Of a stretch of 64,000 nucleotides of DNA, positions 23,987 to 33,500 are shown piece after piece (position 1 is the first letter of the stretch; each line of letters opens with the position of its first letter). Below the pieces are notes generated by a model. The model searched no databases. It saw only the letters and a program-made list of their open reading frames with translations, and was not told the DNA's origin. The DNA comes from Actinomycetota bacterium. Lineage in GTDB: Bacteria; Actinomycetota; Acidimicrobiia; Acidimicrobiales; JAJPHD01. The DNA lies in the NCBI GenBank assembly GCA_021325455.1, contig JAJPHD010000026.1, positions 124,001 through 188,000 on the forward strand, written 5' to 3'. The translations under genes and the position numbers were made by a program.

Positions 23987-24666
23987 GCCACCCCCGCCCC
24001 GTCCAGCACCTCCTCGACCTCGCCCACCATGCCGGCCACGAAGGGCCCGAACTCGGCGTAGAGGGCGGACGCCTCGTCGAAGCGCATGGTGTACACCACC
24101 TCCTTGAGGTCGGTCGGGCTCTCGGCGAAGAGGGTGACCCCCCACTCCCAGTCGTCGACGCCGGCCGAGCCCGTTATGAGCTGGAGCACCCGCCCCGAGA
24201 AGCCCCGCCCGACCGCCCCGTGCCCGGCCATGAGGGCCTCCCGCTCCTCATAGGGCAGGCGGTACCAGTTGTGAGCCTCGCCCCGTCGCTTGGACATGGG
24301 GTAGAAGCACCAGGCGGGCTTGCCCTCGGGTGGCAGCCGGGGGTAGAGCCGGGGGCGCTTGCGGGCCTCGGAGAGGCCGGCTGCGTACTCCGACACCTCG
24401 GTCAGGGAGACGTAGGACCACACCACCTCCAGCCCGGCCTGCCCCACCTCCGTCTGGAACCGGCGCAGCCGCCACCAGTCGGGACCGAGGGCCATGAGGG
24501 CCACGTCGGCCTTGTGCCCGAGCACCGACACCGGCACCACCTGGTGGCCGTCGGCCCGGGCCCCCTTCACGGCCGACACCAACGCTTGGCGGTCGGTGCG
24601 CTCCCCCGCCCGGCAGAACAGGTGCACGACCCCCCAACCGGTCGCAGGGGAGAGCTGGGGGGCCAC
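23983..24666 (-). CDS. hemQ: HemQ coproheme decarboxylase
   Basis: A 227-residue chlorite-dismutase-fold protein of the actinobacterial HemQ type, which decarboxylates coproheme to haem b in the coproporphyrin pathway. The loop W-C-F-Y-P-M-S-K-R-R carries the redox-active Tyr, the proximal haem His lies in G-H-G-A-V-G-R-G-F-S-G, and the active-site strand reads Q-L-I-T-G-S-A-G-V-D-D-W-E-W-G-V. Start is GTG. Downstream alaX is coupled by a 4-bp overlap. Confidence 0.92.
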   Translation of the reverse strand: MAPQLSPATGWGVVHLFCRAGERTDRQALVSAVKGARADGHQVVPVSVLGHKADVALMALGPDWWRLRRFQTEVGQAGLEVVWSYVSLTEVSEYAAGLSEARKRPRLYPRLPPEGKPAWCFYPMSKRRGEAHNWYRLPYEEREALMAGHGAVGRGFSGRVLQLITGSAGVDDWEWGVTLFAESPTDLKEVVYTMRFDEASALYAEFGPFVAGMVGEVEEVLDGAGVA

Positions 24667-24753
24667 GCCCCAGAGTCTACGAGCGCGAGGAAGGGCGCCC
24701 CACCCGGGCCCGATCGAGGGCCCGGGGGAGCGCCCCTCCTGGTGCGGAATCGG

Positions 24754-26425
<1,672 letters not shown>

Positions 26426-26553
26426 CAGTAAAGCAGGTGCGGCCGCCGTGTGCCACCGCTCAGAGGCAAAATGATCCTCGCCGCCTCGCCCCTCCCCTGC
26501 CCGGCACCGTCGGGAGCGGGTCACCAAGGGCGGGGGCACCGGCGGCCTTTCGC

Positions 26554-26832
26554 CTAGGATCCCCCCGCCACGGCGGGCACGATGGAGACGGTGGCCCCGT
26601 CGGGCAGGGGTGTCTGCAGGCCCGACAGGAAGCGGACGTCCTCCTCGGCGATGAACACGTTAACGAACCGGCGAAGCCGGCCCCCTTCGTCGAGCAGGCG
26701 GGCGGCCAGCCCCGGATAGGCGGCGTCCAGGACCTTCAGCGCCTCGCCCACGGTCGAGGCCTCCACGGGGACCTCCCCGGCCCCGCCGGTGAGCCCCCGC
26801 AGCTGGGTGGGGATGCGGACCGTCACGCTCAT
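26554..26832 (-). CDS. MoaD/ThiS-family sulfur-carrier-like protein
   Basis: A 92-residue ubiquitin-like protein: M-S-V-T-V-R-I-P-T-Q-L-R, V-G-E-A-L-K-V-L, F-V-N-V-F-I-A-E-E-D-V-R, and the end P-A-V-A-G-G-S. Active carriers of this family (MoaD, ThiS, CysO) end in Gly-Gly, which is thiocarboxylated; here one Ser follows the GG, so a trimming step would be needed. The ATG overlaps the threonine synthase stop (ATGA), a pairing often seen in actinobacteria and reminiscent of cysO-cysM. It could supply sulfur to a nearby amino-acid pathway; unproven. Confidence 0.82.
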   Translation of the reverse strand: MSVTVRIPTQLRGLTGGAGEVPVEASTVGEALKVLDAAYPGLAARLLDEGGRLRRFVNVFIAEEDVRFLSGLQTPLPDGATVSIVPAVAGGS

Positions 26833-28058
26833 TGCCAGGCCTCCTCCGCCTGGGCGAAGGCTTGGAGCGAGGGAGCGATGGTGGCGCTGGGCCGGGCACC
26901 CACCGCCTCGGCGGTCTTGAGGCCGTGGCCGCTCACGTAGGCCACGACCGTCTCCCCCGGCCCGATGGCCCCGGCCCGGGCCAGCTTGGCCAGGGTGGCG
27001 ATGGTGACCCCCCCGGCGGTCTCGGCGAAGATGCCCTCGGTCCGGGCCAGGAGGGAGATCCCCTCCAGGACCTCCTCGTCGCTCACCGCCGCCAGGGCCC
27101 CGCCCGTGGAGCGCACCGCCTGGAGGGCGTACCAGCCGTCGGCGGGGTCCCCGATGGCCAGCGACTTGGCGATGGTCCGGGGCTTCACGGGGCGGATGGC
27201 GTCGGCGCCGGCGGCAAAGGCCGAGGCGACGGGGGAGCAGCCGGCCGCCTGGGCCCCCGAGATGCGCACGTGGGGCGCCTCCTCCAGGAGGCCCAGCCGG
27301 CCCAGCTCCTCGAAGCCCTTGTGCACCTTGACCAGCTGGGCCCCCGAGCCGACCGGGACCACCACGTGGTCCGGAGCCCGCCAGCCCAGCTGCTCGGCCA
27401 CCTCGTAGGCCAGGGTCTTGGACCCTTCGGCGTAGTAGGTGCGCAAGTTCACGTTGACAAAAGCCCACTCGGGGCGCTCTCCGGCCAGCTCGGCGCAGAG
27501 CCGGTTCACGTCGTCGTAGCTACCCCGGATGGCCACCACCCGCCCGCCGTACACGGAGCTCGCGGCCACCTTGGCCGCCTCCAGGTCGGAGGGGATGAAG
27601 ACGTAGGAGCCCATGCCGGCCCGGGCGGCGTGGGCGGCGACGGAGTTGGCCAGGTTCCCCGTGGAGGCGCAGGCAGCCACCTTGAACCCCAGCTGGCGGG
27701 CGGCGGTGAGGGCCACCGACACCACCCTGTCCTTGAACGAGCCGGTGGGGTTCAAGGTGTCGTTCTTCACCCACAGCTCCGAGAGCCCCAGGCAGGAAGC
27801 CAGGCGGTCGGCCCGGACCAGAGGGGTGAAGCCCGCCCCCAGGTCGACCGGGGAGGTCGGATCGGCGGGCAGCAGGTCGGCGTAGCGCCAGATCGTGAGG
27901 GGGCCCTGCTCTATGCGCTGGCGGGAGACGGCTCCCGCCATGGCCTCGTAGTCGTAGGACACCTCGAGGGGCCCGAAGCACCACTCGCACGCCTGCAGGG
28001 CGTGGGCCGGGTAGGCGCGCCCGCACTCACGGCATCTCAATCCCTGGACGAAGGTCAC
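26829..28058 (-). CDS. thrC: threonine synthase
   Basis: A 409-residue PLP enzyme. An N-terminal zinc-ribbon (C-R-E-C and C-E-W-C, residues 9-27) precedes the fold-type II catalytic domain; the Schiff-base Lys lies in N-P-T-G-S-F-K-D-R. C-A-S-T-G-N-L-A-N-S is the substrate/phosphate loop and V-P-V-G-S-G is near the PLP phosphate. It converts O-phosphohomoserine to threonine. GTG start with GAGGAGGAC in front. Because it is coupled to a sulfur-carrier-like protein, a side role in sulfur amino acid synthesis is worth considering, but the core motifs are of ordinary threonine synthase. Confidence 0.9.
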   Translation of the reverse strand: MTFVQGLRCRECGRAYPAHALQACEWCFGPLEVSYDYEAMAGAVSRQRIEQGPLTIWRYADLLPADPTSPVDLGAGFTPLVRADRLASCLGLSELWVKNDTLNPTGSFKDRVVSVALTAARQLGFKVAACASTGNLANSVAAHAARAGMGSYVFIPSDLEAAKVAASSVYGGRVVAIRGSYDDVNRLCAELAGERPEWAFVNVNLRTYYAEGSKTLAYEVAEQLGWRAPDHVVVPVGSGAQLVKVHKGFEELGRLGLLEEAPHVRISGAQAAGCSPVASAFAAGADAIRPVKPRTIAKSLAIGDPADGWYALQAVRSTGGALAAVSDEEVLEGISLLARTEGIFAETAGGVTIATLAKLARAGAIGPGETVVAYVSGHGLKTAEAVGARPSATIAPSLQAFAQAEEAWQ

Positions 28059-28215
28059 CGGTCCTCCTCATCGGTCGGGCATTGGCACCTGGCGCGCTGG
28101 CGCTGGTTGCCGCGGCGTCTACGGGCCCGTCCCTCGGCCGCTCTGGATAAGGGCGCCCCTATGGTGGCCGATGAAGGCGCTCCCGGTCAAAGCCGGCTGC
28201 TAGACGTTCCTAGGC

Positions 28216-29085
28216 GTGAGCATCGCCACCTTCCACCACAGCCGCTTCCCGCCCGAGCGCCTGGCCGGGCTGAAGCACGGGCGACGGGTATCGGTGTGCA
28301 TACCGGCCCGGGACGAGGCCGGGACCCTGGGCCCGATCCTCTCCTGCGTGCAGTCCGAGCTGGTGTCGGGCGCCGGGCTGGTGGACGAGGTGGTGGTGGT
28401 GGACGACGGCTCCAGGGACGCCACGGCCCAGGTGGCCGAGGCCGCCGGCGCCCGGGTGGTGACCACGGGCTCCGAGGGCCTCGGCAAGGGACAGGCGCTG
28501 TGGCGGGCGGTGGCGGAGTCCTCGGGCGACCTGGTGGTGTTCTGCGACGCCGACGTGGCCAACTTCGGCCCGCACTTCGTCACCGGGCTGCTCGGGCCCC
28601 TGCTGGAGGCCGGGGAGGTGGCCCTGGTCAAGGGCTTCTACCAGCGCCCTCTGGACGGTGCCGGCAGGGGCGGGGGACGGGTGACCGAGCTGGTGGCCCG
28701 GCCCCTCATAGCCACCCTGTTCCCCCACCTGGGCGGGGTCATCCAACCCCTGGCCGGCGAGACGGCGGCTACCCGCCAGGTGCTGGAGCAGGTCGCCTTC
28801 GCCCACGGGTACGGGGTCGAGCTGGGGCTTCTCATCGACGTCTCGACCCGCTGGGGGACGGGCTCGCTGGCCCAGGTGGACCTCGGGGTCCGGGTCCACC
28901 GCAACCGCCCCCTGGAGGAGTTGTCCGTCCAGGCCCTGGCGGTGATGCAGGTGGCGCTGGCGAAGGCGGGAGCGGCGTCAGGACCGGCGGTGCTCGACCG
29001 GCCCGGGCTGCCCCCGGTGGTGGTCACTCCCGGCGAGTGCCCTCCCCTGGGCGAGGCCCCGGGCTACCGCCAGCCTCCCAGGTGA
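28216..29085 (+). CDS. gpgS: glucosyl-3-phosphoglycerate synthase
   Basis: A 289-residue GT81 enzyme like mycobacterial GpgS. It transfers glucose from a nucleotide sugar to 3-phosphoglycerate, the first step to glucosylglycerate and to methylglucose lipopolysaccharides. Motifs: V-C-I-P-A-R-D-E-A-G-T-L near residue 27, V-V-V-V-D-D-G-S-R-D, the metal D-x-D in C-D-A-D-V, Y-Q-R-P, and L-A-G-E-T-A-A-T. GTG start. Its 3' end overlaps the convergent glycerate kinase by 22 bp; a sugar phosphatase-like gene follows on the other strand. Confidence 0.9.
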   Translation: MSIATFHHSRFPPERLAGLKHGRRVSVCIPARDEAGTLGPILSCVQSELVSGAGLVDEVVVVDDGSRDATAQVAEAAGARVVTTGSEGLGKGQALWRAVAESSGDLVVFCDADVANFGPHFVTGLLGPLLEAGEVALVKGFYQRPLDGAGRGGGRVTELVARPLIATLFPHLGGVIQPLAGETAATRQVLEQVAFAHGYGVELGLLIDVSTRWGTGSLAQVDLGVRVHRNRPLEELSVQALAVMQVALAKAGAASGPAVLDRPGLPPVVVTPGECPPLGEAPGYRQPPR

Positions 29086-30119
29086 CGGGCCACGGCCTGC
29101 TCCACGTGCCGGAGGGGATCAGCCAGCGAGGCGTCGAGGCCCACCGCCTCGGCCAGGCGCACGACCACCACCTCCGGGTCGGAGACCAGCCGGCCCGGAG
29201 GCCCCTGGTCGCTGACCAGCAGGGCAGGGTCGGCATCCCCCACCACCACCAGGGCCGGGCGGCCGGCGGCCCGGGCCCGCTCCAGCACCCCTCCCACGAC
29301 CTTGCCCCGGAACGACTGGGCATCGAGGTAGCCCTCCCCGGTGAGGACCAGGTCGGCGGCGCCCACCTGGCTGGCCAGGCCCTGGGCCTCGGCCACCAGC
29401 TCGAAGCCCGGCACCAACCTGGCCCCCAGTGCGGCCAGCCCCCCGGCCAGCCCCCCCGCTGCACCTGAGCCGGGGAGGTGGCGCACGTCGACGCCATAGC
29501 GCTCCTCGTACAGCTGGGCCAGGCGCTCCAGCCGGCGGGTGAGCAGGGAGACCTGGGCGGGAGTGGCCCCCTTCTGGGGGGCGAAGGTGGCGGCGGCGTC
29601 GGTGAACCGGGTGTCCACGTCGCAGGCCACCACCACCTCCACGCCAGCCAGGCGCGAGCCCCGGGCCAGGACCTCGACCGCCCCCCACCCCCCGTCGGTG
29701 GTGGCCGATCCCCCCACCGCCACCACGACGGTCCTGGCGCCGGCCGCCACCGCTGCCGCCACCAGCTGGCCGGTGCCGGCCGTGGAGGCGGTCATGGGGT
29801 CGTTGCCGGCCGCCCCGCCCACCAGGGCCAGCCCCGAGGCTCGGGCCATCTCCACCACAGCCGTCGGGCCCGTCGAGAGGCCGGGCAGGCCGTCCAGCAT
29901 CCGCCACTCGGCCTCGACGGGCCCCCCGAGGGGGCCCGAGACCCGGGCCCGCCGGCGCCGGCCCCCCAGCACGTCCAGGGTGCCCTCCCCGCCATCGGCC
30001 ATGGGCAGGGTGGTGGCCTCCCAGCCGGCGGCCTGCGCACCCCGGGCGGCGGCGGCAGCCACCTCGGGGGCGCTGGCGGTCCCCCGGAACTTGTCGGGAG
30101 CCGCTAGCAGCCTCGGCAC
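29064..30119 (-). CDS. glycerate kinase
   Basis: A 351-residue type I glycerate kinase (GlxK/GarK family). Seen are the N-terminal A-P-D-K-F-R-G, A-D-G-G-E-G-T-L, V-G-G-S-A-T-T-D-G-G-W-G, G-S-G-A-A-G-G-L-A-G-G-L and T-G-E-G-Y-L-D-A-Q-S. It phosphorylates D-glycerate, making 2- or 3-phosphoglycerate. It may recycle glycerate released from glucosylglycerate, since it sits opposite gpgS; that link is inference. The GTG start at 30119 precedes the conserved A-P-D-K motif by a few residues; the longer frame is not conserved. Confidence 0.88.
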   Translation of the reverse strand: MPRLLAAPDKFRGTASAPEVAAAAARGAQAAGWEATTLPMADGGEGTLDVLGGRRRRARVSGPLGGPVEAEWRMLDGLPGLSTGPTAVVEMARASGLALVGGAAGNDPMTASTAGTGQLVAAAVAAGARTVVVAVGGSATTDGGWGAVEVLARGSRLAGVEVVVACDVDTRFTDAAATFAPQKGATPAQVSLLTRRLERLAQLYEERYGVDVRHLPGSGAAGGLAGGLAALGARLVPGFELVAEAQGLASQVGAADLVLTGEGYLDAQSFRGKVVGGVLERARAAGRPALVVVGDADPALLVSDQGPPGRLVSDPEVVVVRLAEAVGLDASLADPLRHVEQAVARHLGGWR

Positions 30120-30132
30120 GGCCCTCTGCCGG

Positions 30133-30924
30133 TCAACCGAGGGCCTGCACCAGGCCGGAGAGCAGCTCCACGACCCCCCGGGGTCCCTCGACCACCAGGT
30201 CGGCGCCCTCCACCAGCTCGGGTGGCGACTCACTGCTCGCCACCGCCACCTTCACCGCCTCGAGGCCCTGCTCCTCCCGGAGGTGGTCCAGGGCCCTGAA
30301 GGCCGCCAGGTCGCCCTGGTCGTCCCCCAGGAAGCACGCCGCCTTGAGGCCGGCACACCAGTCCGTGACGGCGGTGCCCTTGTCCACCTCCACCGGGGGG
30401 CGCAGCTCGACGCTCATGCGGCCCCCCTGGGCCCAGAGCCCGGTGCGCTCGGCCTGGGCGGCAGCGAACCCGGTGGCCCAGTCCGCCACCTCGGGCGCCC
30501 GGCGCCAGTGAAGCGTGAGGATCAGGCCTTTGTGCTCCACCTCCGCCCCAGAAGGGGCCTGGTCACGGGCCTGGCTGGCCACCTCGTCCACGACCGCCGC
30601 CCAGGGCTCCACGCCCGGCCTCGTAGCGACCGACCCCCCGCCCTCCCCGGCCAGCACCTCCAGCCCGTAGAGGCCGGCCAGGCGCACCCGGCCGGGCTGC
30701 CCCTCGAAGCGCGAGAGGAGGTAGCTCACCGGGCGCCCCGACACTACGCCCACCACGGCCAGCTGCTCGGCCAGGGCACGGAGCAGCCCGAGGGCGCCCG
30801 GCAGGGGAACAGCTCGGGCCGGGTCGTCCACGATGGGCGACAGGGTCCCGTCGAAGTCGCTGAGGAGGGCCGCTTGGTCCCGGCCGGCCACCAGGGGCCA
30901 GAGGGCGCCCGGGACGGCGCTCAA
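30133..30924 (-). CDS. otsB: trehalose-phosphatase-like HAD protein
   Basis: A 263-residue HAD-IIB phosphatase resembling OtsB: motif I is S-D-F-D-G-T-L-S-P-I-V, motif II V-S-G-R-P, a Lys in V-D-K-G-T-A-V, and motif IV L-G-D-D-Q-G-D. It would remove phosphate from trehalose-6-phosphate; no otsA is seen here, and with gpgS next door a sugar-glycerate phosphate could be the true substrate. The likely start is a TTG directly after the stop of the upstream gene (TAGTTG), with a GTG at 30885 as alternative. Confidence 0.85.
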   Translation of the reverse strand: MSAVPGALWPLVAGRDQAALLSDFDGTLSPIVDDPARAVPLPGALGLLRALAEQLAVVGVVSGRPVSYLLSRFEGQPGRVRLAGLYGLEVLAGEGGGSVATRPGVEPWAAVVDEVASQARDQAPSGAEVEHKGLILTLHWRRAPEVADWATGFAAAQAERTGLWAQGGRMSVELRPPVEVDKGTAVTDWCAGLKAACFLGDDQGDLAAFRALDHLREEQGLEAVKVAVASSESPPELVEGADLVVEGPRGVVELLSGLVQALG

Positions 30925-31539
30925 CTAGGCGGCCCCGGGCTGACGGGAGGGCAGGGTCGAGCTGGTCGAGTACTCCCGGGCGAGGGTCGTCCCCTCGATG
31001 ATCACCACGTCGGCGCCCCCGGAGCTTGTCACCGGCACCGAGGCTGGCAGGGGGGCCACCGAGCTGGGGGGCAGGTGGAGCCGCTGGGCCAGGGCCGCCG
31101 CCGCCTGGTCGTAGCCGGAGACGAAGTACACGGCCGGGGAGGACTCGGGCTGGGTCGTGTTCATGGGCCCGAGGGTCCTGTAGCCCGCCGAGCGCAGGGC
31201 CTGGTCGAGGTGAGTGGCGCCGAGCCCCGCCCCGGTCCCGTTGGCCACGAGGACCGTCACCTTGGAGGGAGGCAGGGAGTTGGTGGTGGTCGGCGAGGCC
31301 GACCGATGGGCCCTGGAGCGGCCCTTGGAGCGAGCCTTCCGGGCGACCGTGGGGAGGGTCCTGTGCCGCCCGGCCTTGTGGACTGCCGCCGTCGCCACCC
31401 TTCCCGGGGTGGGGACACTGCTCAGCAGCACGATGCCGATGGCGACCGCCGCCGCCACCAGGCCCAGGCCCCGCAGGGTGGCCATGGCCGTGGAGCGGTG
31501 GAGCGACCCGTCCCGGCTGGCGTGCCTCCCGCGTGCCAT
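30925..31539 (-). CDS. LytR C-terminal domain protein
   Basis: A 204-residue protein with one membrane segment (residues about 24-44), a basic Ser/Ala linker to about residue 92, and a LytR_C domain (V-T-V-L-V-A-N-G-T-G-A-G-L-G-A, ending near residue 185). Such proteins are membrane-anchored and face the outside; the catalytic LCP domain that usually precedes LytR_C is missing, as in many actinobacterial relatives. Its role in cell-wall polymer attachment is uncertain. It is 3 bp after the DUF3263 gene and abuts the phosphatase gene, so it is in the middle of a three-gene unit. Confidence 0.8.
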   Translation of the reverse strand: MARGRHASRDGSLHRSTAMATLRGLGLVAAAVAIGIVLLSSVPTPGRVATAAVHKAGRHRTLPTVARKARSKGRSRAHRSASPTTTNSLPPSKVTVLVANGTGAGLGATHLDQALRSAGYRTLGPMNTTQPESSPAVYFVSGYDQAAAALAQRLHLPPSSVAPLPASVPVTSSGGADVVIIEGTTLAREYSTSSTLPSRQPGAA

Positions 31540-31542
31540 GGC

Positions 31543-31803
31543 CTACGGCTGGTGGTGCTCCCCGGCGCTGGAGCCGTCGAAGCGGGCCCGGCGCCGGCGC
31601 TGGCGCAGCCGGCGCAGCCGGCGGACAAGGAGCGGATCGTGCTCCAGGGCCTCGTCGCGGTCCACGATCTGGCCCAGCAGCTGGTAGTAGCGGGCGGGCG
31701 AGAGGTCGAGGTGCTGGCGGATCCGGGACTCCTTGGTGCCCGGCTCGGTCCACCAGGTGCGCTCGAAGTCGAGGATCGCCTGTTCCCTGGGAGACAGCGC
31801 CAT
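31543..31803 (-). CDS. DUF3263 domain protein
   Basis: An 86-residue protein of the DUF3263 family. The conserved core L-S-P-R-E-Q-A-I-L-D-F-E-R-x-W-W and S-P-A-R-Y-Y-Q-L-L is that of a small helix-turn-helix-like actinobacterial protein, commonly found directly upstream of a LytR_C gene as here. It ends in a very arginine-rich helix (R-R-L-R-R-L-R-Q-R-R-R-R), consistent with nucleic-acid binding. Start at the ATG 31803; the frame before it is a shadow reading through the tRNA. Confidence 0.85.
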   Translation of the reverse strand: MALSPREQAILDFERTWWTEPGTKESRIRQHLDLSPARYYQLLGQIVDRDEALEHDPLLVRRLRRLRQRRRRARFDGSSAGEHHQP

Positions 31804-31887
31804 GCTGGCAGCCTGCCTGCCCCCGGCCCGGGAGTCAAGGACCCTCGCCGGCCCGCTCCTGCCCCCTCCGGTAGGCTCCTGCTGCCT

Positions 31888-31960
31888 GCCGGTGTGGCGC
31901 AGTTGGTAGCGCAGGCGACTTGTAATCGTCAGGTCGGGGGTTCGAGTCCCCCCACCGGCT
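31888..31960 (+). tRNA. tRNA-Thr (anticodon TGT)
   Basis: A complete 73-nt cloverleaf. The acceptor stem is GCCGGTG with CACCGGC, the D arm GCGC/GCGC, the anticodon stem GGCGA/TCGTC with loop CTTGTAA (anticodon TGT, reading ACA), and the T arm GGGGG-TTCGAGT-CCCCC. The discriminator base is T, and the 3' CCA is not encoded. No intron or unusual stem is present. Confidence 0.97.
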
Positions 31961-32063
31961 CTCGGCGACCGCCCGCCGCCCGTCCTCGACGTCCCGCTGG
32001 CTCGTCGTCGCCGTCGCCCTCCACCTCCTGGGCGGGGTGCGCACCCTCGGGCGGCAGTGAGCT

Positions 32064-32567
32064 TCACCTGAGGCTCAACCAGAACGCCAGCAGCTCCACC
32101 CCCTCCGGGTGCCAGTCCCGCTCGGGGAGCCGGACGAACCCCTCGCTCTCATAGAGGCGATGGGCAGCGCGCATCCACGGCGTGGAGTGGAGCAGCATCC
32201 CACGCCGGCCCAGGCCCGCAGCCCGCCCGATGCAGGCGCGCAGGAGGGCCCGGCCCACCCCGTGGCCTTGCGCCCGGGGGTGCACGGCCAGCATGCGCAC
32301 CCCGGCCTCCCCCTCTTCCAGGAGCTCGGCGTAGGGGGAGCCGGGGTCGGTGACCAGGGTGACGCAGCCCTGCAGGCCCGGGGCCCCCTCCTCCCCGGTC
32401 CCCTCCACGGCGACCAGGACCTGCGCACCCCTGACCCGGCGCCCCACATCGGCCAGCTCCTCGGCGTAGCCCTTCGACAGGGGGGGCCCGGGGAGGGCCC
32501 GGTACGCGTCCACGACCAGCCGCCCGGCCACCTCGTGCTCATGGGGCAGGACCTCTCTGATCTCCAC
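32064..32567 (-). CDS. GNAT-family N-acetyltransferase
   Basis: A 167-residue GNAT enzyme. The acetyl-CoA loop is R-A-Q-G-H-G-V-G-R-A-L-L near residue 98, after the M-L-A-V-H-P strand, and the C-terminal Y-E-S-E-G-F-V-R-L-P is the usual ending. Substrate is unknown. It follows the SDR/epimerase gene by 48 bp on the same strand, so it could be the last gene of the ketosynthase/oxoamine synthase cassette; that would allow a role on an amine product, but this is inference only. Confidence 0.85.
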   Translation of the reverse strand: MEIREVLPHEHEVAGRLVVDAYRALPGPPLSKGYAEELADVGRRVRGAQVLVAVEGTGEEGAPGLQGCVTLVTDPGSPYAELLEEGEAGVRMLAVHPRAQGHGVGRALLRACIGRAAGLGRRGMLLHSTPWMRAAHRLYESEGFVRLPERDWHPEGVELLAFWLSLR

Positions 32568-32615
32568 GGCTGCACGCTATGGCGCTGTTCCGCTGGCTTG
32601 GCCGAGCAGGGGCCC

Positions 32616-33500
32616 TCAGCGGTGGAGGAAGCCCGCCAGCACCTCGGCCGACCCCTTCGACGCCCGCCATCCGAGCTCACGCTCGGCCCGGGCCGGGCTC
32701 AAGGCGAGAGGGCCCGACAGCAGCACGGCTCGATCGACACCGAAGGGGGAGAGCCGGAGCCGCCGGGCCCACTCGGCCATGGCGAACAGGACTGGCGCCG
32801 GGAGGGCCACCACCCGGCTCCCGGCCACCTCGGCTATGCCCTCTACCCCCAGCCAGTCGGCGGGCGAGACATTGCACACACCGGTCATCCTCGCCGTGCC
32901 GGCGAGATGGAGAGCAGCGGCAGCATCGTCCTCGTGCAGGAACTGCAGGCGCTGGCTGACGCCCCTGATGGCAGGAACGGCGAGCCGGTAGCCGTCCGCC
33001 ACGCGGGCCACCCGGGGGTCGGCGCCTGGGCCCAGCACGGCGCAGATGCGCAGGGCGACCCCGGGGACGGCGCTCAGCAGCGTCTCCTCGGCCTCCAGCT
33101 TCTGGCCGGCGTAGGGGCACTGGGGGTTGGGCCGGGCCCGGTGCTCCTCGCCCAGGGGGCAGGGGTTGTCGGGCCAGGCCCCGTACACAGCCGCCGAGGA
33201 GGCCAGCACCACCCGCCCGGGCCTTGCGGCCAGGACCGACCTCGTGGCTTGCCGGTTGAGCCCCTCACCTCCCCCGCCCGGCCACAGGGAGAACCCCAGG
33301 TGCCAGAGGACCTCAGAGCCGGCCAGCGCCCGGGACGCCGCGGGGTCGCCCAGGTCGGCCCGGGTGTGGACCAGCTTGGGATGGGGCGGCAGAGGCCGGC
33401 GGGCCACCGAGCGGACGACCGAGACCGAGGGGTCGTCCAGCAGCAGCGCCAGGAGGCGGCGGCCCAGGTGGCCCGTCCCCCCCGTCAGTCCAGCTTCGAT
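32616..33500 (-). CDS. NAD-dependent epimerase/dehydratase (CerR-like reductase?)
   Basis: An extended SDR of about 290 residues with T-G-G-T-G-H-L-G-R-R at its N-terminus, S-S-A-A-V-Y-G and Y-A-G-Q-K as catalytic segments, and C-terminal S-x-x-G-F-L-like ending. The 5' end is uncertain: no ATG, GTG or TTG is available in frame near the first strand, only ATC (33500) or CTG (33488); the former follows a GAGGTGG-like Shine-Dalgarno sequence. It overlaps the oxoamine synthase stop. In Caulobacter an SDR of this kind (CerR) reduces 3-ketosphinganine-type products next to serine palmitoyltransferase, so the same step is plausible here. Confidence 0.75.
   Translation of the reverse strand: MEAGLTGGTGHLGRRLLALLLDDPSVSVVRSVARRPLPPHPKLVHTRADLGDPAASRALAGSEVLWHLGFSLWPGGGGEGLNRQATRSVLAARPGRVVLASSAAVYGAWPDNPCPLGEEHRARPNPQCPYAGQKLEAEETLLSAVPGVALRICAVLGPGADPRVARVADGYRLAVPAIRGVSQRLQFLHEDDAAAALHLAGTARMTGVCNVSPADWLGVEGIAEVAGSRVVALPAPVLFAMAEWARRLRLSPFGVDRAVLLSGPLALSPARAERELGWRASKGSAEVLAGFLHR

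Noticed and set aside
26832-29468. An 878-codon plus frame through threonine synthase and gpgS
   Set aside because: It covers both strands' real genes in other frames, with no start context and no recognisable domain.
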